Assembly (NCBI RefSeq): GCF_003611475.1
Contig: NZ_RAXT01000005.1
Location: forward strand, 1-64,000
From: Acinetobacter rongchengensis
GTDB lineage: Bacteria > Pseudomonadota > Gammaproteobacteria > Pseudomonadales > Moraxellaceae
Length of the DNA: 64,000 bases
Reading direction: 5' to 3'
Of the stretch, positions 8,552-17,607 are shown in pieces; the stretch's first letter is position 1, and the number at the start of each line of letters is the position of its first letter. Below the pieces are notes generated by a model. That model searched no databases and was not told the origin of the DNA. It saw nothing but the letters and a program-made list of their open reading frames with translations. The position numbers were made by a program, and so were the translations under genes.

Positions 8552-10011
8552 GCGAAACAGGTCATCCAGAGCTCAAGCGTAAGCTTGGAGCTCGACATTT
8601 AAATATGATCGCCATCGGCGGTTCTATTGGTACAGGATTATTCCTTGCCTCAGGTCAAACGATTGCGACAGCTGGCCCGGGTGGTGCACTGCTTGCTTAT
8701 GCACTGATTGGACTCATGATTTATTTCTTGATGACCAGTTTAGGTGAGTTAGCAACGCACAATCCGACATCAGGCGCATTTTTCACATATGGCAATAAAT
8801 ATGTTGAAGAAGGCTTTGGTTTCGCACTGGGTTGGAATTATTGGTATAACTGGGCGATTACGGTCGCATTTGAACTGGTTGCCGTCCAATTTATCATGAA
8901 GTTTTGGTTTCCAGATATTCCTGGCTTTTGGTGGAGTGCCTTATTCCTAGCTATTATTTTCTTTATCAATGCTTTAACAGTCAAAGGCTTTGGTGAAAGT
9001 GAATTTTTGTTCTCATTGGTCAAAGTCGTTGCGATTATCTTCTTTATTGCGATTGGTCTATTCATGATTGGAAAAATCATGCTTGATCCAACTCAATCTG
9101 TGACCAAAAACTGGACCCTTGGTGAAGCACCTTTTGTCGGTGGTTTCCAAGCATTGGTTGGTGTCGCCATGATTGCAGGATTTTCATTCCAAGGTACTGA
9201 AATGGTTGGGGTTGCTGCGGGTGAATCTAAAGATCCGAAAAAGACCATTCCAATTGCAATTAAACAAATCTTTTGGCGTATTCTTTTATTCTATATCTTG
9301 TGTATTTTCATCATTGGAACATTGATAGCCTACACAGACCCAAATCTTGCTTTAGCGGCTGAGGGTGATGGTAATATTACCCTTTCACCATTTACCTTGT
9401 TGTATGAAAAAGCAGGGTTAGCATTTGCTGCAGGTTTGATGAATGCGGTGATTTTAACTGCGATTCTTTCCGCAGGTAATTCAGGCATGTACTCGTCTAC
9501 ACGTATGCTATTTGGTATGGCACGTGAAGGTCGTGCACCAAAATGCTTTGGTAAATTAGATATTCGTGGCGTTCCAATGAATGCCTTATATGCCACCACT
9601 GCAATTGCTGCACTTTGTTTCTTGACCACATTTATTGGTGAAAGCCAAGTATTTACATGGCTACTGAATATGTCAGGCATGTGCGGCTTTATTGTTTGGT
9701 TAGGTATTGCAATTTCACACTATCGCTTCCGTAAAGGCTATTTAGCGCAAGGTTATAAGCTTGAAGATTTAGCCTACCGTGCCAAATTCTTCCCATTTGC
9801 ACCTTGGTTTGCCTTTATCTTATGTACGATTGTTGTACTCGGTCAAAATTACCAAGCGGTACTGGATGGTGACTGGATGAGTGCGATCTCTACTTATATC
9901 AGTATTCCATTATTCCTTGCAATTTGGTTAGGCTACAAATGGAAGCATCGTAGCAAACTCATTTCTTACAAAGAAATGGATGTTCAACCATTTGATATTG
10001 ATAAAGAATAA
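8548..10011 (+). CDS. lysP: Amino-acid permease, LysP-like (lysine:H+ symporter)
   Basis: APC-superfamily (AAT family) inner-membrane transporter with 12 TM segments in 487 residues. The N-terminal [20 protein letters not shown] and the segments [28 protein letters not shown] and [14 protein letters not shown] match E. coli LysP nearly position by position. Lysine is therefore the likely substrate, though other basic or neutral amino acids are possible. It overlaps rsmC by 4 bp, and a strong terminator follows. No lysine riboswitch is seen, as expected for an internal operon gene. Confidence 0.88.
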   Translation: MSETGHPELKRKLGARHLNMIAIGGSIGTGLFLASGQTIATAGPGGALLAYALIGLMIYFLMTSLGELATHNPTSGAFFTYGNKYVEEGFGFALGWNYWYNWAITVAFELVAVQFIMKFWFPDIPGFWWSALFLAIIFFINALTVKGFGESEFLFSLVKVVAIIFFIAIGLFMIGKIMLDPTQSVTKNWTLGEAPFVGGFQALVGVAMIAGFSFQGTEMVGVAAGESKDPKKTIPIAIKQIFWRILLFYILCIFIIGTLIAYTDPNLALAAEGDGNITLSPFTLLYEKAGLAFAAGLMNAVILTAILSAGNSGMYSSTRMLFGMAREGRAPKCFGKLDIRGVPMNALYATTAIAALCFLTTFIGESQVFTWLLNMSGMCGFIVWLGIAISHYRFRKGYLAQGYKLEDLAYRAKFFPFAPWFAFILCTIVVLGQNYQAVLDGDWMSAISTYISIPLFLAIWLGYKWKHRSKLISYKEMDVQPFDIDKE

Positions 10012-10032
10012 CTTCTCCAATCAGTTAAATTC

Positions 10033-10056
10033 AAGCAGCTTTCGAGCTGCTTTTTT
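10033..10056 (+). terminator. Rho-independent terminator of rsmC-lysP
   Basis: AAGCAGCT and AGCTGCTT enclose a TTCG tetraloop; six T follow. Confidence 0.92.
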
Positions 10057-10103
10057 ATTGCATATAAAGCTTGTAGAATTTAAGAGTAATTAGCCGCGTT
10101 TTA

Positions 10104-10151
10104 AAAATGATTTTTAAAATTAATTGACAAAATGATTTTTATTTATAGAAT
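10104..10151 (+). promoter_or_regulatory. Promoter of the pre-rtcB transcript, with flanking direct repeat
   Basis: TTGACA (10124-10129) and TAGAAT (10146-10151) are separated by 16 bp. The 13-mer AAAATGATTTTTA occurs twice, at 10104-10116 and 10129-10141, once upstream of and once inside the promoter, which may be a regulator-binding repeat. The region downstream carries no long ORF until rtcB. Confidence 0.65.
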
Positions 10152-10231
10152 AGCCGCCATTGGTTCATTTCCAACCAAAAGATTTTCATTCACTGTGGTT
10201 TTACCAAACCTCAAAATATAAGGAGTATGAC

Positions 10232-10261
10232 ATGCCGAAACAAGAGAGAAATTTTAAATAA
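10232..10261 (+). CDS. Nine-codon mini-ORF (MPKQERNFK)
   Basis: ATG at 10232 is preceded by AAGGAGTATGAC, a near-perfect Shine-Dalgarno at normal spacing, and the frame closes with TAA after nine codons. The strong ribosome site in front of so short a frame suggests it is translated, as in leader peptides, but it has no run of a single amino acid that would mark a classical attenuator. The function is unknown. Confidence 0.5.
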   Translation: MPKQERNFK

Positions 10262-10322
10262 GATTAAGCAGTCGTCTACTCACGGGCACTGAATTAATCC
10301 CAAGTGTCCGAATGTCAGTTTC

Positions 10323-10346
10323 AACCTAGCATTCGCTAGGTTTTTT
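10323..10346 (+). terminator. Rho-independent terminator ahead of rtcB
   Basis: AACCTAGC, loop ATTC, GCTAGGTT and a run of T. It ends the short transcript 87 bp before rtcB. Confidence 0.88.
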
Positions 10347-10432
10347 ATGATCTAAAATTTGAATCTAGTCTTCAAATGAAGTCCTTTTAAAACAATTTCG
10401 GACAATAAAAATAATTTGCTTAGAGAAAGAAA

Positions 10433-11638
10433 ATGAGCATACAAATGATTTTAAACGCCAAAGCAGAATATGGCGTTCCCGTAAAAATTTATACTCAAGA
10501 TGTGGATGATGAAAGCCTAACCCAATTACGTAAAATGGCACAATTACAATTTATTCACTCACATATTGCAGTCATGCCTGATGTACATTTAGGCAAAGGT
10601 GCAACGGTAGGTAGCGTAATTCCAACTAAGAATGCCATTATTCCTGCCGCTGTAGGCGTTGATATTGGTTGTGGAATGAATGCTTTACGGCTGAGTTTAA
10701 AAGCTGGGCAATTACCTGATAATTTAAGCGCTTTACGTAATGCGATTGAAAGAAAAGTACCTGTTGGCTTTGAAATGCACAAACTCGCCAAAGCCAAAGC
10801 TTCTACACTTTCACCCTTAGATAAAAAACTAAAATTGATCACAGATAAACACCCTGCCTTGAAACGCATGTTACGAAACTTTGATTCAACATGGCAGAAA
10901 CAGCTAGGTACATTGGGTGGTGGTAATCACTTCATCGAACTGTGTATTGATGAAAATGATGACATTTGGGTGATGTTGCATTCGGGCAGTCGTGGTCTTG
11001 GCAATGTGATTGGTACATATTTTATAGAACGTGCTAAAAAAGAAGCACAGCATCGTTTTGGGCATGTGCCAGATAAGGATTTAAGTTATTTTGCAGAAGG
11101 CTCAACCAATTTTGATGATTATGTTGAAGCTGTAGAATGGGCTCAAGGATATGCTTATGAAAACAGACGTGAAATGATGCGTTTGATTTTAGAGGCTATT
11201 CGTCCTTTATTACCAAGCTTTCAAATGACCAAAGAAGCGATCAATTGTCATCACAATTATGTACAAAAGGAGCTTCATTTTGGTGAAGAGATTTTTGTCA
11301 CACGTAAAGGTGCAATTCGTGCAGGTCTTGATGAATATGGCATCATCCCTGGTTCAATGGGTGCACAATCCTTTATTGTCAAAGGTAAAGGAAACCCAGA
11401 ATCTTTTTGCTCATGTTCACATGGTGCAGGTAGAAAAATGAGTCGAACTAAAGCCAAGAACTTATTTAATCAACAAGATTTAATCGCACAAACTCAAGGG
11501 ATTGAATGTCGGAAAGACAAAGGTGTTGTTGATGAAATACCGAGTGCGTATAAAGATATTCATCAAGTCATGGCCAATCAAAGCGATCTAATTGAAGTTG
11601 TACATACCTTGAAACAAGTCTTATGTATCAAAGGTTAA
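10433..11638 (+). CDS. rtcB: RNA-splicing ligase RtcB
   Basis: GTP- and Mn2+-dependent ligase that joins 2',3'-cyclic-phosphate or 3'-phosphate ends to 5'-OH RNA ends, used in RNA repair. The family blocks HIAVMPDVHLGKGATVGSVI and GVDIGCGMNALR (metal ligands Asp77, Cys80), GTLGGGNHFIE (His166), MLHSGSRGLG (His183) and FCSCSHGAGR with the guanylylated His330 are all intact. Its 401 residues compare with 408 in E. coli. No rtcA or sigma54 activator rtcR is adjacent, unlike in enterobacteria. It begins 87 bp after a terminator, so it may depend on read-through from the leader. Confidence 0.96.
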   Translation: MSIQMILNAKAEYGVPVKIYTQDVDDESLTQLRKMAQLQFIHSHIAVMPDVHLGKGATVGSVIPTKNAIIPAAVGVDIGCGMNALRLSLKAGQLPDNLSALRNAIERKVPVGFEMHKLAKAKASTLSPLDKKLKLITDKHPALKRMLRNFDSTWQKQLGTLGGGNHFIELCIDENDDIWVMLHSGSRGLGNVIGTYFIERAKKEAQHRFGHVPDKDLSYFAEGSTNFDDYVEAVEWAQGYAYENRREMMRLILEAIRPLLPSFQMTKEAINCHHNYVQKELHFGEEIFVTRKGAIRAGLDEYGIIPGSMGAQSFIVKGKGNPESFCSCSHGAGRKMSRTKAKNLFNQQDLIAQTQGIECRKDKGVVDEIPSAYKDIHQVMANQSDLIEVVHTLKQVLCIKG

Positions 11639-11722
11639 GTTTCAAACTTTAGTTAAAGTTTAAAAAGATAAAGTCAAAGATTTCGACTTAACAATTTTTT
11701 TTACTTAAGACTATTCACTTAG

Positions 11723-11752
11723 GATCTCAGTAAATTTCGATTTGCTGAGATC
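11723..11752. terminator. UUCG-capped hairpin between convergent rtcB and C39-like genes
   Basis: GATCTCAG/CTGAGATC with inner AAAT/ATTT enclose TTCG (one T-G pair between the two stems). No U tract follows on either strand, so it is either a weak terminator or a 3'-end-stabilising structure. Confidence 0.45.
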
Positions 11753-11763
11753 ATCCATCAAAA

Positions 11764-12294
11764 TCAGCTATAGCGAATAGGTGCTTGATAATCACCAATA
11801 ATAATCACTTGCTGACAAATTCCCTCTGCCCGACGCTGCTGTTCAAAAACCACTGCTGGCATAGCATCAAAACTATCGAAGAAACAAATTTCATTTTCAT
11901 CTATTGAAAAGACCAGTGAATGATTACCAACCCCGTCTACAGTATCGTAATAGACAATTGCAAAATAACCTTGTGACACTGCATTTTGAATATCCTGATA
12001 TGCCAAAGCTTGATATATCGGAACATTTAAAGCTTTGGCTTCAGCATAACAATTGATTTCTTTTTCATGGATATCTGGATCATCATCTGTATAAAACCTG
12101 ATATCGAAACCCAACTTTTTTAAGCCTAAAGCCAGCCCGATACTAAAAGTTCCATCTTCTCGATCATACTGACAAAGCTTAGCAAGTTGATCAATCTCAA
12201 TTTGAATCGAACGATGCTGTAACACGACCCAAACTGCAAATATTCCACAATTCGCTTCAAGATCAATCAGTTGTTTAGGAAGTTGCAAACTCAT
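11764..12294 (-). CDS. Peptidase C39-like cysteine-protease-fold protein
   Basis: A 176-residue soluble protein when started at the ATG at 12294 (MSLQLPKQLIDLEANCGIFAVW); a TTG 27 bp upstream would add hydrophobic residues but lies too close to the predicted TATAAT box at 12334-12339. The ANCGIFAVWVVLQH block resembles the catalytic Cys helix of C39-like peptidases, GNHSLVFSID supplies a His, and FFDSFD could supply the Asp. No ABC-transporter or double-glycine substrate is nearby, so a bacteriocin-processing role is not supported. Function is inferred from fold motifs only. Confidence 0.6.
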   Translation of the reverse strand: MSLQLPKQLIDLEANCGIFAVWVVLQHRSIQIEIDQLAKLCQYDREDGTFSIGLALGLKKLGFDIRFYTDDDPDIHEKEINCYAEAKALNVPIYQALAYQDIQNAVSQGYFAIVYYDTVDGVGNHSLVFSIDENEICFFDSFDAMPAVVFEQQRRAEGICQQVIIIGDYQAPIRYS

Positions 12295-12385
12295 GAATAT
12301 ACAGACTAAAACCAAGTACAAAGATGATTCATTATAATACGTTTCATTTGATATCGAAGCTATTCAAATCATGTTATCCATCTCA

Positions 12386-12871
12386 TCACTGGATCTTTAA
12401 TGTTACAGTTACTCTTCTATTCTTGGCCCGACCATCTGCCGTGCTATTATTTGCAATAGGTTTTACTGGTCCTAATCCAGTTGCAATGAGTTGATTTGGA
12501 TTCACTTGATATTCACGAACCATAAAATCTTTTACAACATTTGCACGTATTGTCGAGACTTTATTATTTGCGGCTAAAGACCCTGTGCTATCGCTATGAC
12601 CATCAATTTGCAAAACAAAGTTTTTATTATTTTTCAATAACTGCGAAGCGACTAATAATGTTGGCTGATACTGTTCATCAATTTCAGTCGATTTATTTTT
12701 AAAGTAGATCTCCAAGCCTTTTTTCAAAACCAATGTTTCTTTAGGATACATGACTTGAATTGAGTTTGTTGTTGATCCCCTATTATCTATAGAATGGCAA
12801 CCATTTGATCCAAGGAAGATTAATCCTAGCAGGAGCTGACTCATATTAATGACTATGTGCTTCTTATTCAT
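12386..12871 (-). CDS. OmpA-domain (peptidoglycan-binding) lipoprotein
   Basis: The ATG at 12871 gives a lipoprotein signal ending in FLGSNGC (Cys ~25). From about residue 50 a complete OmpA-like domain follows: IYFKNKSTEIDEQYQPTL, the LQIDGHSDSTGS core that binds diaminopimelate, the STIRANVVKDFMV helix and GRAKNRRVTVTL. It should tether peptidoglycan to the outer membrane, like Pal. It lies between the C39-like gene and ompA, but the ompA terminator separates it from ompA, so it is not a truncated ompA copy. An ATG seven codons upstream exists; the chosen one fits the signal peptide. Confidence 0.85.
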   Translation of the reverse strand: MNKKHIVINMSQLLLGLIFLGSNGCHSIDNRGSTTNSIQVMYPKETLVLKKGLEIYFKNKSTEIDEQYQPTLLVASQLLKNNKNFVLQIDGHSDSTGSLAANNKVSTIRANVVKDFMVREYQVNPNQLIATGLGPVKPIANNSTADGRAKNRRVTVTLKIQ

Positions 12872-12924
12872 TATTTTTAATTCACTTAACATTTAGAAAT
12901 TTTAACCATTATAATTATTTTATA

Positions 12925-12955
12925 AAAAAAAGCGACTCTGACGAGTCGCTTTTTT
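12925..12955 (-). terminator. Rho-independent terminator of ompA
   Basis: AGCGACTC and GAGTCGCT enclose TGAC and are flanked by A and T runs; it lies 12 bp after the ompA stop. Confidence 0.93.
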
Positions 12956-12967
12956 ATTCTCAATAAA

Positions 12968-13996
12968 TTATTGAGTTACAGTACGGCTACCAGTGATCGT
13001 CGCGAATACACGACGGTTCATAGCACGACCTTCTTTAGTTTTGTTGTCAGCAATCGGTTGATCCCAAGCGAAACCTTGAGTAGACAAACGAGATGCATCG
13101 ATGTTGTATTCGCTTACTAGCGCTGATTTAACAGAGTTAGCACGAGCTAAAGATAAACGTTCGTTTAACTTACGTGGACCAGTGTTATCTGTGTGACCTT
13201 CAATACGAGCAGTCGCATTCGGGAATTCAACTAATTTTTCAGCTACTTTCGCAACTTCTGGTTTGTATTGGTCTTTGATGTTTGATTTGTTTGTATCAAA
13301 GAACACACGAAGTTCCATGTTCAAATCTTCAGTCAATTGTTGTGGCTCAGGAGCTACAGGAACTGGAGCTGGAACAACTGGAGCAACTTCTACTACAGGA
13401 GCAGCAGGCTTCAAGTGACCACCAAGAACTACGTTAAGACCTGCAAGAGCAGTATAGTTCCAGAATTTTTCATCAAAGTTATAAGTACCACGAGCTTCAG
13501 TACGAAGAGACAAAGCATCGTTTAAGCGCCAGAAAGCACCAACACCAGCATTACCTAAAGTACCTTCTTCATTAGAGTGGTAAGACATATCGTCTAGGTC
13601 ATATTTGTAATGACCAGCACCTAATAAAACGTAAGGTTTGATTTTGCTGTCATAGTTTTTAGTGATCAAATCAGAAGTAGCATAGAAGTTACCATTGATT
13701 TGAGTTTGTTTATATTCAGAACCAGCAACGCCAGTACCGTCTAAATCACCTTTAACTTGGTTATATTCAGCTTCGAAACCTAACCATGGAGTAAGCTCTA
13801 CACCAAGAGCAGCACCAACGAATAAATCGTCTTGAAGCTCAGGGCCAGCAGTTAACTCACCTTTGTCTCCACCGTTATTGTGTTGAGAATCTTGGAAAGT
13901 GTAACCAAGCATTAAAGGTGTAACAGTTACACCAGCGTTAGCAGCAGCGAATGGCGCAGCAACAAGCATTGCAAGTGCGATACGACTCAATTTCAT
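12968..13996 (-). CDS. ompA: Outer-membrane protein OmpA (Omp38 type)
   Basis: Major outer-membrane porin-like protein with an eight-stranded barrel and a periplasmic peptidoglycan-binding domain. The signal peptide [20 protein letters not shown] ends before AGVTVTPL; the barrel (about 23-190, with [18 protein letters not shown] closing it) is followed by a Pro/Val-rich hinge and an OmpA domain (from about 225) with [38 protein letters not shown] and GRAMNRRV. This is the Acinetobacter OmpA pattern. It lacks the long Ala-rich C-terminal tail of the A. baumannii protein and ends GSRTVTQ. GGAGG precedes the ATG. Confidence 0.97.
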   Translation of the reverse strand: MKLSRIALAMLVAAPFAAANAGVTVTPLMLGYTFQDSQHNNGGDKGELTAGPELQDDLFVGAALGVELTPWLGFEAEYNQVKGDLDGTGVAGSEYKQTQINGNFYATSDLITKNYDSKIKPYVLLGAGHYKYDLDDMSYHSNEEGTLGNAGVGAFWRLNDALSLRTEARGTYNFDEKFWNYTALAGLNVVLGGHLKPAAPVVEVAPVVPAPVPVAPEPQQLTEDLNMELRVFFDTNKSNIKDQYKPEVAKVAEKLVEFPNATARIEGHTDNTGPRKLNERLSLARANSVKSALVSEYNIDASRLSTQGFAWDQPIADNKTKEGRAMNRRVFATITGSRTVTQ

Positions 13997-14373
13997 GGAT
14001 ATCCTCCAGAGATAACAATTGTTTTGTTCAAGCTTAGCCTAAAATTTATTGGCTATCCTGAGATAGAATTTAATACCCCAGTATTATTTTTAAGCTACTC
14101 ATGTTGAATCATACAAACACTTGATTCTTTTTCCAAGTGCTTGATAACTTTAATCAAGTAAATTATTGACAAAATTACTTACAATTTCCGTTGTAATTCG
14201 GTAAATTTTTACTCAATTTTTCTTCATGGATCGCTTATCTTTTTGCTACTTTTATTTTAACAGCAAAAGAATACGATAGTAATAAATATTTTACTACAAT
14301 TACCTTTGTATCAAATTTAAAAGAAAAAACATTATTTATCAAATAAAAACACACAACAACAGAAGATTTTATT
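13997..14373. other. Divergent intergenic region ompA / pseudopilin
   Basis: This 377-bp gap holds the ompA promoter (listed separately) and its ~100-nt leader. The stretch 14140-14373 is very AT-rich; I see no gene, RNA or strong repeat in it. Confidence 0.5.
14108..14136 (-). promoter_or_regulatory. Candidate ompA promoter
   Basis: On the minus strand TTGGAA (14136-14131) and TATGAT (14113-14108) are separated by 17 bp, predicting a leader of about 105 nt. The near-repeated words ATCAAGCACTTGG and ATCAAGTGTTTG surround the -35. Confidence 0.6.
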
Positions 14374-14907
14374 ATGTACTTTTATTGTAAAGACTGCGGT
14401 TTTACGCTATTTGAGCTCATTGTAACTATTTCAATAATCTCAATTTTAAGCCTAATATGCATTCCCCACTATCACAATATGATGCAAAAGCAAGAACTTA
14501 ACTCAATAAGGCCTTTGACTCAACAATACTTATCATTTGCAAAAAGTCAAGCCCTAGTGCTGCATACTCCAGTTGTGATCTGTTCATCGGAAAACTTAAA
14601 CCAGTGCCAAAATAACCAATGGGACAAAGGGGTCATCATCTTTACTGATAGGAATCGAAATAAATCAATCGACACGGATGAGCATATACTCTTTAAAACT
14701 GAACATAATCTTAAATATGGTCACTTGACTTGGAGTGGTAGTTCAAGTAGTACCCATGTACTGACCTTACAAGGAGATACAGGACTCCCTAGAGGTGCAC
14801 CAGGAAGTTTTTATTATTGTAGCAATGCGGCTCAAATAAAAACTGATCTAAGGCTTTATATCGGAAGAATGGGAAATATTCGCCCCGATACAAACTATAG
14901 ATGCTAA
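14374..14907 (+). CDS. GspH/FimT-family pseudopilin (orphan minor pilin)
   Basis: The N-terminus MYFYCKDCGFTLFELIVTIS is a type III signal: prepilin peptidase would cut after Gly9, leaving Phe1 and Glu5 of the mature protein, followed by a ~20-residue hydrophobic helix. The C-terminal part matches the GspH domain layout (about 40-170), including QYLSFAKSQAL and four Cys likely paired in the mature domain. It would be a minor pseudopilin of a type IV pilus or type II secretion system. No other pilus gene is adjacent, so it acts in trans with a system elsewhere. Confidence 0.8.
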   Translation: MYFYCKDCGFTLFELIVTISIISILSLICIPHYHNMMQKQELNSIRPLTQQYLSFAKSQALVLHTPVVICSSENLNQCQNNQWDKGVIIFTDRNRNKSIDTDEHILFKTEHNLKYGHLTWSGSSSSTHVLTLQGDTGLPRGAPGSFYYCSNAAQIKTDLRLYIGRMGNIRPDTNYRC

Positions 14908-15023
14908 AAACTGGTCACTACAGTCTAGATATATTCAATATTGATACTTTCTTCTGAATCAGTTTTTTATATACTGCTTAGGTTTTTGAAAAAATCATAG
15001 AATACTGATTGGAGAATAGAACA

Positions 15024-16199
15024 ATGACTGACATCGTAATTGTGAATGGTGCACGTACCGCAATGGGTGGATTCCAAGGAAGCCTTGCGGATGTTACAGC
15101 TCCTGATTTAGGCGCTGTGACAATTAAGGAAGCCATTGCTCGTGCTGGTTTACAACCGAGTGATGTACAAGAAGTCATTATGGGTTGTGTACTTCCAGCA
15201 GGTTTAAAGCAAGGTCCAGCTCGTCAAGCCATGCGTAAAGCGGGTCTTCCTGATTCTACTGGCGCAGTAACGATTAATAAACTGTGTGGTTCTGGCATGA
15301 AAGCCGTAATGCAAGCTGCCGATGCAATTAAAGCAGGTTCTGCTGAAGTCGTTGTTGCAGGTGGTATGGAATCAATGACCAATGCACCGTATTTATTGCC
15401 TAAAGCTCGCGGTGGTTACCGTATGGGTCATGGTGAAGTTAAAGATCATATGTTCTTTGATGGTTTAGAAGATGCTGAAACAGGTCGTTTGATGGGTTCA
15501 TTTGCGCAAGATATGGCAAACACTCGTGGTTATAGCCGTGAACAGATGGACAATTTTGCGATTCGTTCACTACAACGTGCTCAAAAAGCCATTACAGAAG
15601 GTTATTTTGCAGACGAAATCACACCTGTTACGGTATCTACGCGTAAAGGCGATGTGATTGTTGATAAAGATGAACAACCATTCAATGCCAATATTGAAAA
15701 AATCCCAACTTTACGCCCAGCTTTTGCTAAAGATGGAACAATTACTGCGGCGAATGCAAGTTCAATTTCTGATGGTGCTTCAGCACTAGTTCTAACATCT
15801 GCAGATCATGCTGCGGCAAAAGGGTTAAAACCTCTTGCTAAAATCGTTGCTTATGCATCAAATTCACAACACCCTTCTGAGTTCACTATTGCTCCAGTTG
15901 GCGCAATCCAAAAAGTTTTAAACAAAACGGGTTGGGATGCTCAAGATGTAGACCTTTGGGAAATCAATGAAGCATTTGCAATGGTTACCATGTGCCCAAT
16001 TGATGACTTCAAATTAGATATCGAGAAAGTCAATATCAATGGTGGCGCATGTGCGCTTGGTCATCCTGTTGGTTCTACAGGTTCACGTATTATTTTGACT
16101 CTAATCCATGCATTAAAACGTACTGGTGGTAAAAAAGGGATTGCTGCACTTTGTATCGGTGGTGGTGAGGCAACAGCAGTAGCAATCGAAATTTTATAA
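15024..16199 (+). CDS. Acetyl-CoA acetyltransferase (thiolase)
   Basis: Biosynthetic-type thiolase, condensing two acetyl-CoA or cleaving acetoacetyl-CoA. The ATG at 15024 (MTDIVIVNGARTAMGG) follows TTGGAG at good spacing. Cys88 in NKLCGSGMKA is the nucleophile; NEAFA, GGACALGHPVGSTGSR and Cys377 in CIGGGEA complete the active site. The 391 residues are standard. It stands alone between terminator-bounded units, with no 3-ketoacid CoA-transferase or PHB gene beside it, so whether it works in ketone-body, amino-acid or fatty-acid metabolism cannot be told from context. Confidence 0.92.
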   Translation: MTDIVIVNGARTAMGGFQGSLADVTAPDLGAVTIKEAIARAGLQPSDVQEVIMGCVLPAGLKQGPARQAMRKAGLPDSTGAVTINKLCGSGMKAVMQAADAIKAGSAEVVVAGGMESMTNAPYLLPKARGGYRMGHGEVKDHMFFDGLEDAETGRLMGSFAQDMANTRGYSREQMDNFAIRSLQRAQKAITEGYFADEITPVTVSTRKGDVIVDKDEQPFNANIEKIPTLRPAFAKDGTITAANASSISDGASALVLTSADHAAAKGLKPLAKIVAYASNSQHPSEFTIAPVGAIQKVLNKTGWDAQDVDLWEINEAFAMVTMCPIDDFKLDIEKVNINGGACALGHPVGSTGSRIILTLIHALKRTGGKKGIAALCIGGGEATAVAIEIL

Positions 16200-16256
16200 A
16201 AAGTGTCTATAATTCATTAGAATTCCACCCTAATCTGCTGTTTAAGATAGGGCATC

Positions 16257-16286
16257 AAAATCCTCCATTGATTGGAGGATTTTTTT
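16257..16286 (+). terminator. Rho-independent terminator of the thiolase gene
   Basis: AAAATCCTCCA and TGGAGGATTTT enclose TTGAT and run into a T tract. Confidence 0.92.
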
Positions 16287-16368
16287 ATTTTCAATTACAA
16301 AAGATCCATCAATTTTAAGCAACGAACTGCTAGATTATTCTCTTCAAAACAAAAAATGGATTTTTAGC

Positions 16369-16809
16369 ATGCACCTCAATCACTATTTAAATTTTCAAGG
16401 TGAAACTGAAGCCGCTTTTAACTTCTATAAGTCTGTGTTTGGTGGCGAGTTTCTGATTTTCAAACGTTATTCAGAACTTCCTGATGCTCAAATTTCTGAA
16501 AAAGAAAAAGATTACCTTCTCCACGTATCTTTGCCAATAAATAGTTTTACAGTACTCATGGGTTCAGATGTTTCAGAACAATTTTGCGCCCCAAATAACG
16601 CACCTTTCACCAAAGGCAACAACCATTATATTTCCATCAATTTAGATCCACATGAAGAAGATGAAGCTCGTCGTCTTTTCAATGCGTTGTCTGTCAATGG
16701 TGAAATTGAAATGGCGCTAGACAATACCTTTTGGGGTGCATTATATGGTGCTTTTACCGATCAATTTGGTGTGAAATGGATGGTCAATTGCCAATTATTG
16801 GCTGAATAG
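16369..16809 (+). CDS. VOC-superfamily protein, PhnB/YjdN-like
   Basis: A 146-residue protein of the vicinal-oxygen-chelate fold: NHYLNFQGETEAAFNFYKSVFGGE at the N-terminus and FWGALYGAFTDQFGVKWMVN at the C-terminus are the two beta-alpha-beta halves seen in PhnB/YjdN proteins (annotated as 3-demethylubiquinone methyltransferase-like). Metal-ligand residues are not obviously conserved, so it may bind a small molecule rather than catalyse a glyoxalase reaction. Monocistronic, 99 bp before the rhomboid gene. Confidence 0.8.
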   Translation: MHLNHYLNFQGETEAAFNFYKSVFGGEFLIFKRYSELPDAQISEKEKDYLLHVSLPINSFTVLMGSDVSEQFCAPNNAPFTKGNNHYISINLDPHEEDEARRLFNALSVNGEIEMALDNTFWGALYGAFTDQFGVKWMVNCQLLAE

Positions 16810-16907
16810 TTTTTTAATCATTTTCCCGAAATGCAATATAGCCTATTGAAAAGCAATCATTTAGGTTATATTGCATTGCATATTTCAACAACATTTATAA
16901 CAAGACG

Positions 16908-17525
16908 ATGACCGGCCTTACACATACTATTCTGATTATTCTCATCACGATTCTGACCTCTATTGCCGCTTGGCAGCATCGTAATATCATGAATCGTTTA
17001 ATTTTTAATATTTCAGCCATTAAACATGGTCAATATGACCGGTTCCTGACACACGGTTTTATTCATAATGATGGTGTGCATCTTTTCTTTAATATGTTCA
17101 CACTTTATTTCTTCGGGCGAAGTATTGAATGGTTCTTTCGTGACTATTTAAGTGGTATGGGTTTTGTCTTGTTCTATTGTAGTGCCATTATTGTGGCTGC
17201 TATTCCAAGTTACCTACACAATCGAAACTTAAATTCTTACCGTAGTTTAGGTGCATCAGGTGCAGTCAATGCTGTACTTTTCAGTGCCATTTTATTTGAT
17301 CCTTGGGGAATGATTTATATTTATTTTATCCCTGTTCCTGCCATTATTTTTGGAACAATTTATCTGTGCTATAGCATGTATGCGATTCGTTCAGGGCATT
17401 CTCCATTGATCGACCACCGAGCTCATATTGCCGGTGCCGTTTATGGTTTCTTATTTCCAATTCTGCTTGCACCATCACTCGGCGCAGCTTTCTTTTATAA
17501 ATTTATTGATACGCCATTATTTTAA
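16908..17525 (+). CDS. Rhomboid-family intramembrane serine protease
   Basis: Six predicted TM segments in 205 residues. The catalytic dyad is Ser117 in SLGASGAVNA (GxSG motif) and His173 in HRAHIAGAVYG; the His58/Asn62 pair in HLFFNMF, which forms the oxyanion region in GlpG, is also present. It would cleave membrane proteins within or near their TM helices. Substrate unknown. It differs from GlpG in lacking a cytoplasmic N-terminal domain. Confidence 0.92.
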   Translation: MTGLTHTILIILITILTSIAAWQHRNIMNRLIFNISAIKHGQYDRFLTHGFIHNDGVHLFFNMFTLYFFGRSIEWFFRDYLSGMGFVLFYCSAIIVAAIPSYLHNRNLNSYRSLGASGAVNAVLFSAILFDPWGMIYIYFIPVPAIIFGTIYLCYSMYAIRSGHSPLIDHRAHIAGAVYGFLFPILLAPSLGAAFFYKFIDTPLF

Positions 17526-17547
17526 ATAGAATCACCTATCTAAATAC

Positions 17548-17576
17548 AAAAAAAGCTGGACTCAAGTCCAGCTTTT
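17548..17576. terminator. Bidirectional terminator between rhomboid and DUF934 genes
   Basis: AAAAGCTGGACT and AGTCCAGCTTTT form an almost continuous stem with A and T tracts, usable from both convergent sides. Confidence 0.85.
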
Positions 17577-17607
17577 CATAATTTGCTTAAAAATCAGCTT
17601 AACAAAA

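Larger units (their letters stand above)
10157..10346 (+). ncRNA. Short transcript with mini-ORF and terminator upstream of rtcB (leader or small RNA)
   Basis: Between a good promoter and a rho-independent terminator lies a ~190-nt unit. It contains hairpins TTGGTT/AACCAA (10160-10165, 10173-10178) and GGTTT/AAACC (10197-10210), then a mini-ORF, then a stem CGGGCACT/AGTGTCCG (10283-10290, 10303-10310, one G-U), then the terminator. It could be an attenuated leader of rtcB or an independent small RNA that also encodes a peptide. Exact ends are estimated. Confidence 0.55.

Noticed and set aside
11764..12294. Bacteriocin-processing peptidase
   Set aside because: No ABC-transporter domain, no double-glycine leader peptide gene nearby; only fold-level C39 resemblance.
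12386..12871. Pseudogene fragment of ompA
   Set aside because: It has its own lipoprotein signal, a complete OmpA domain and divergent sequence, so it is an independent gene.
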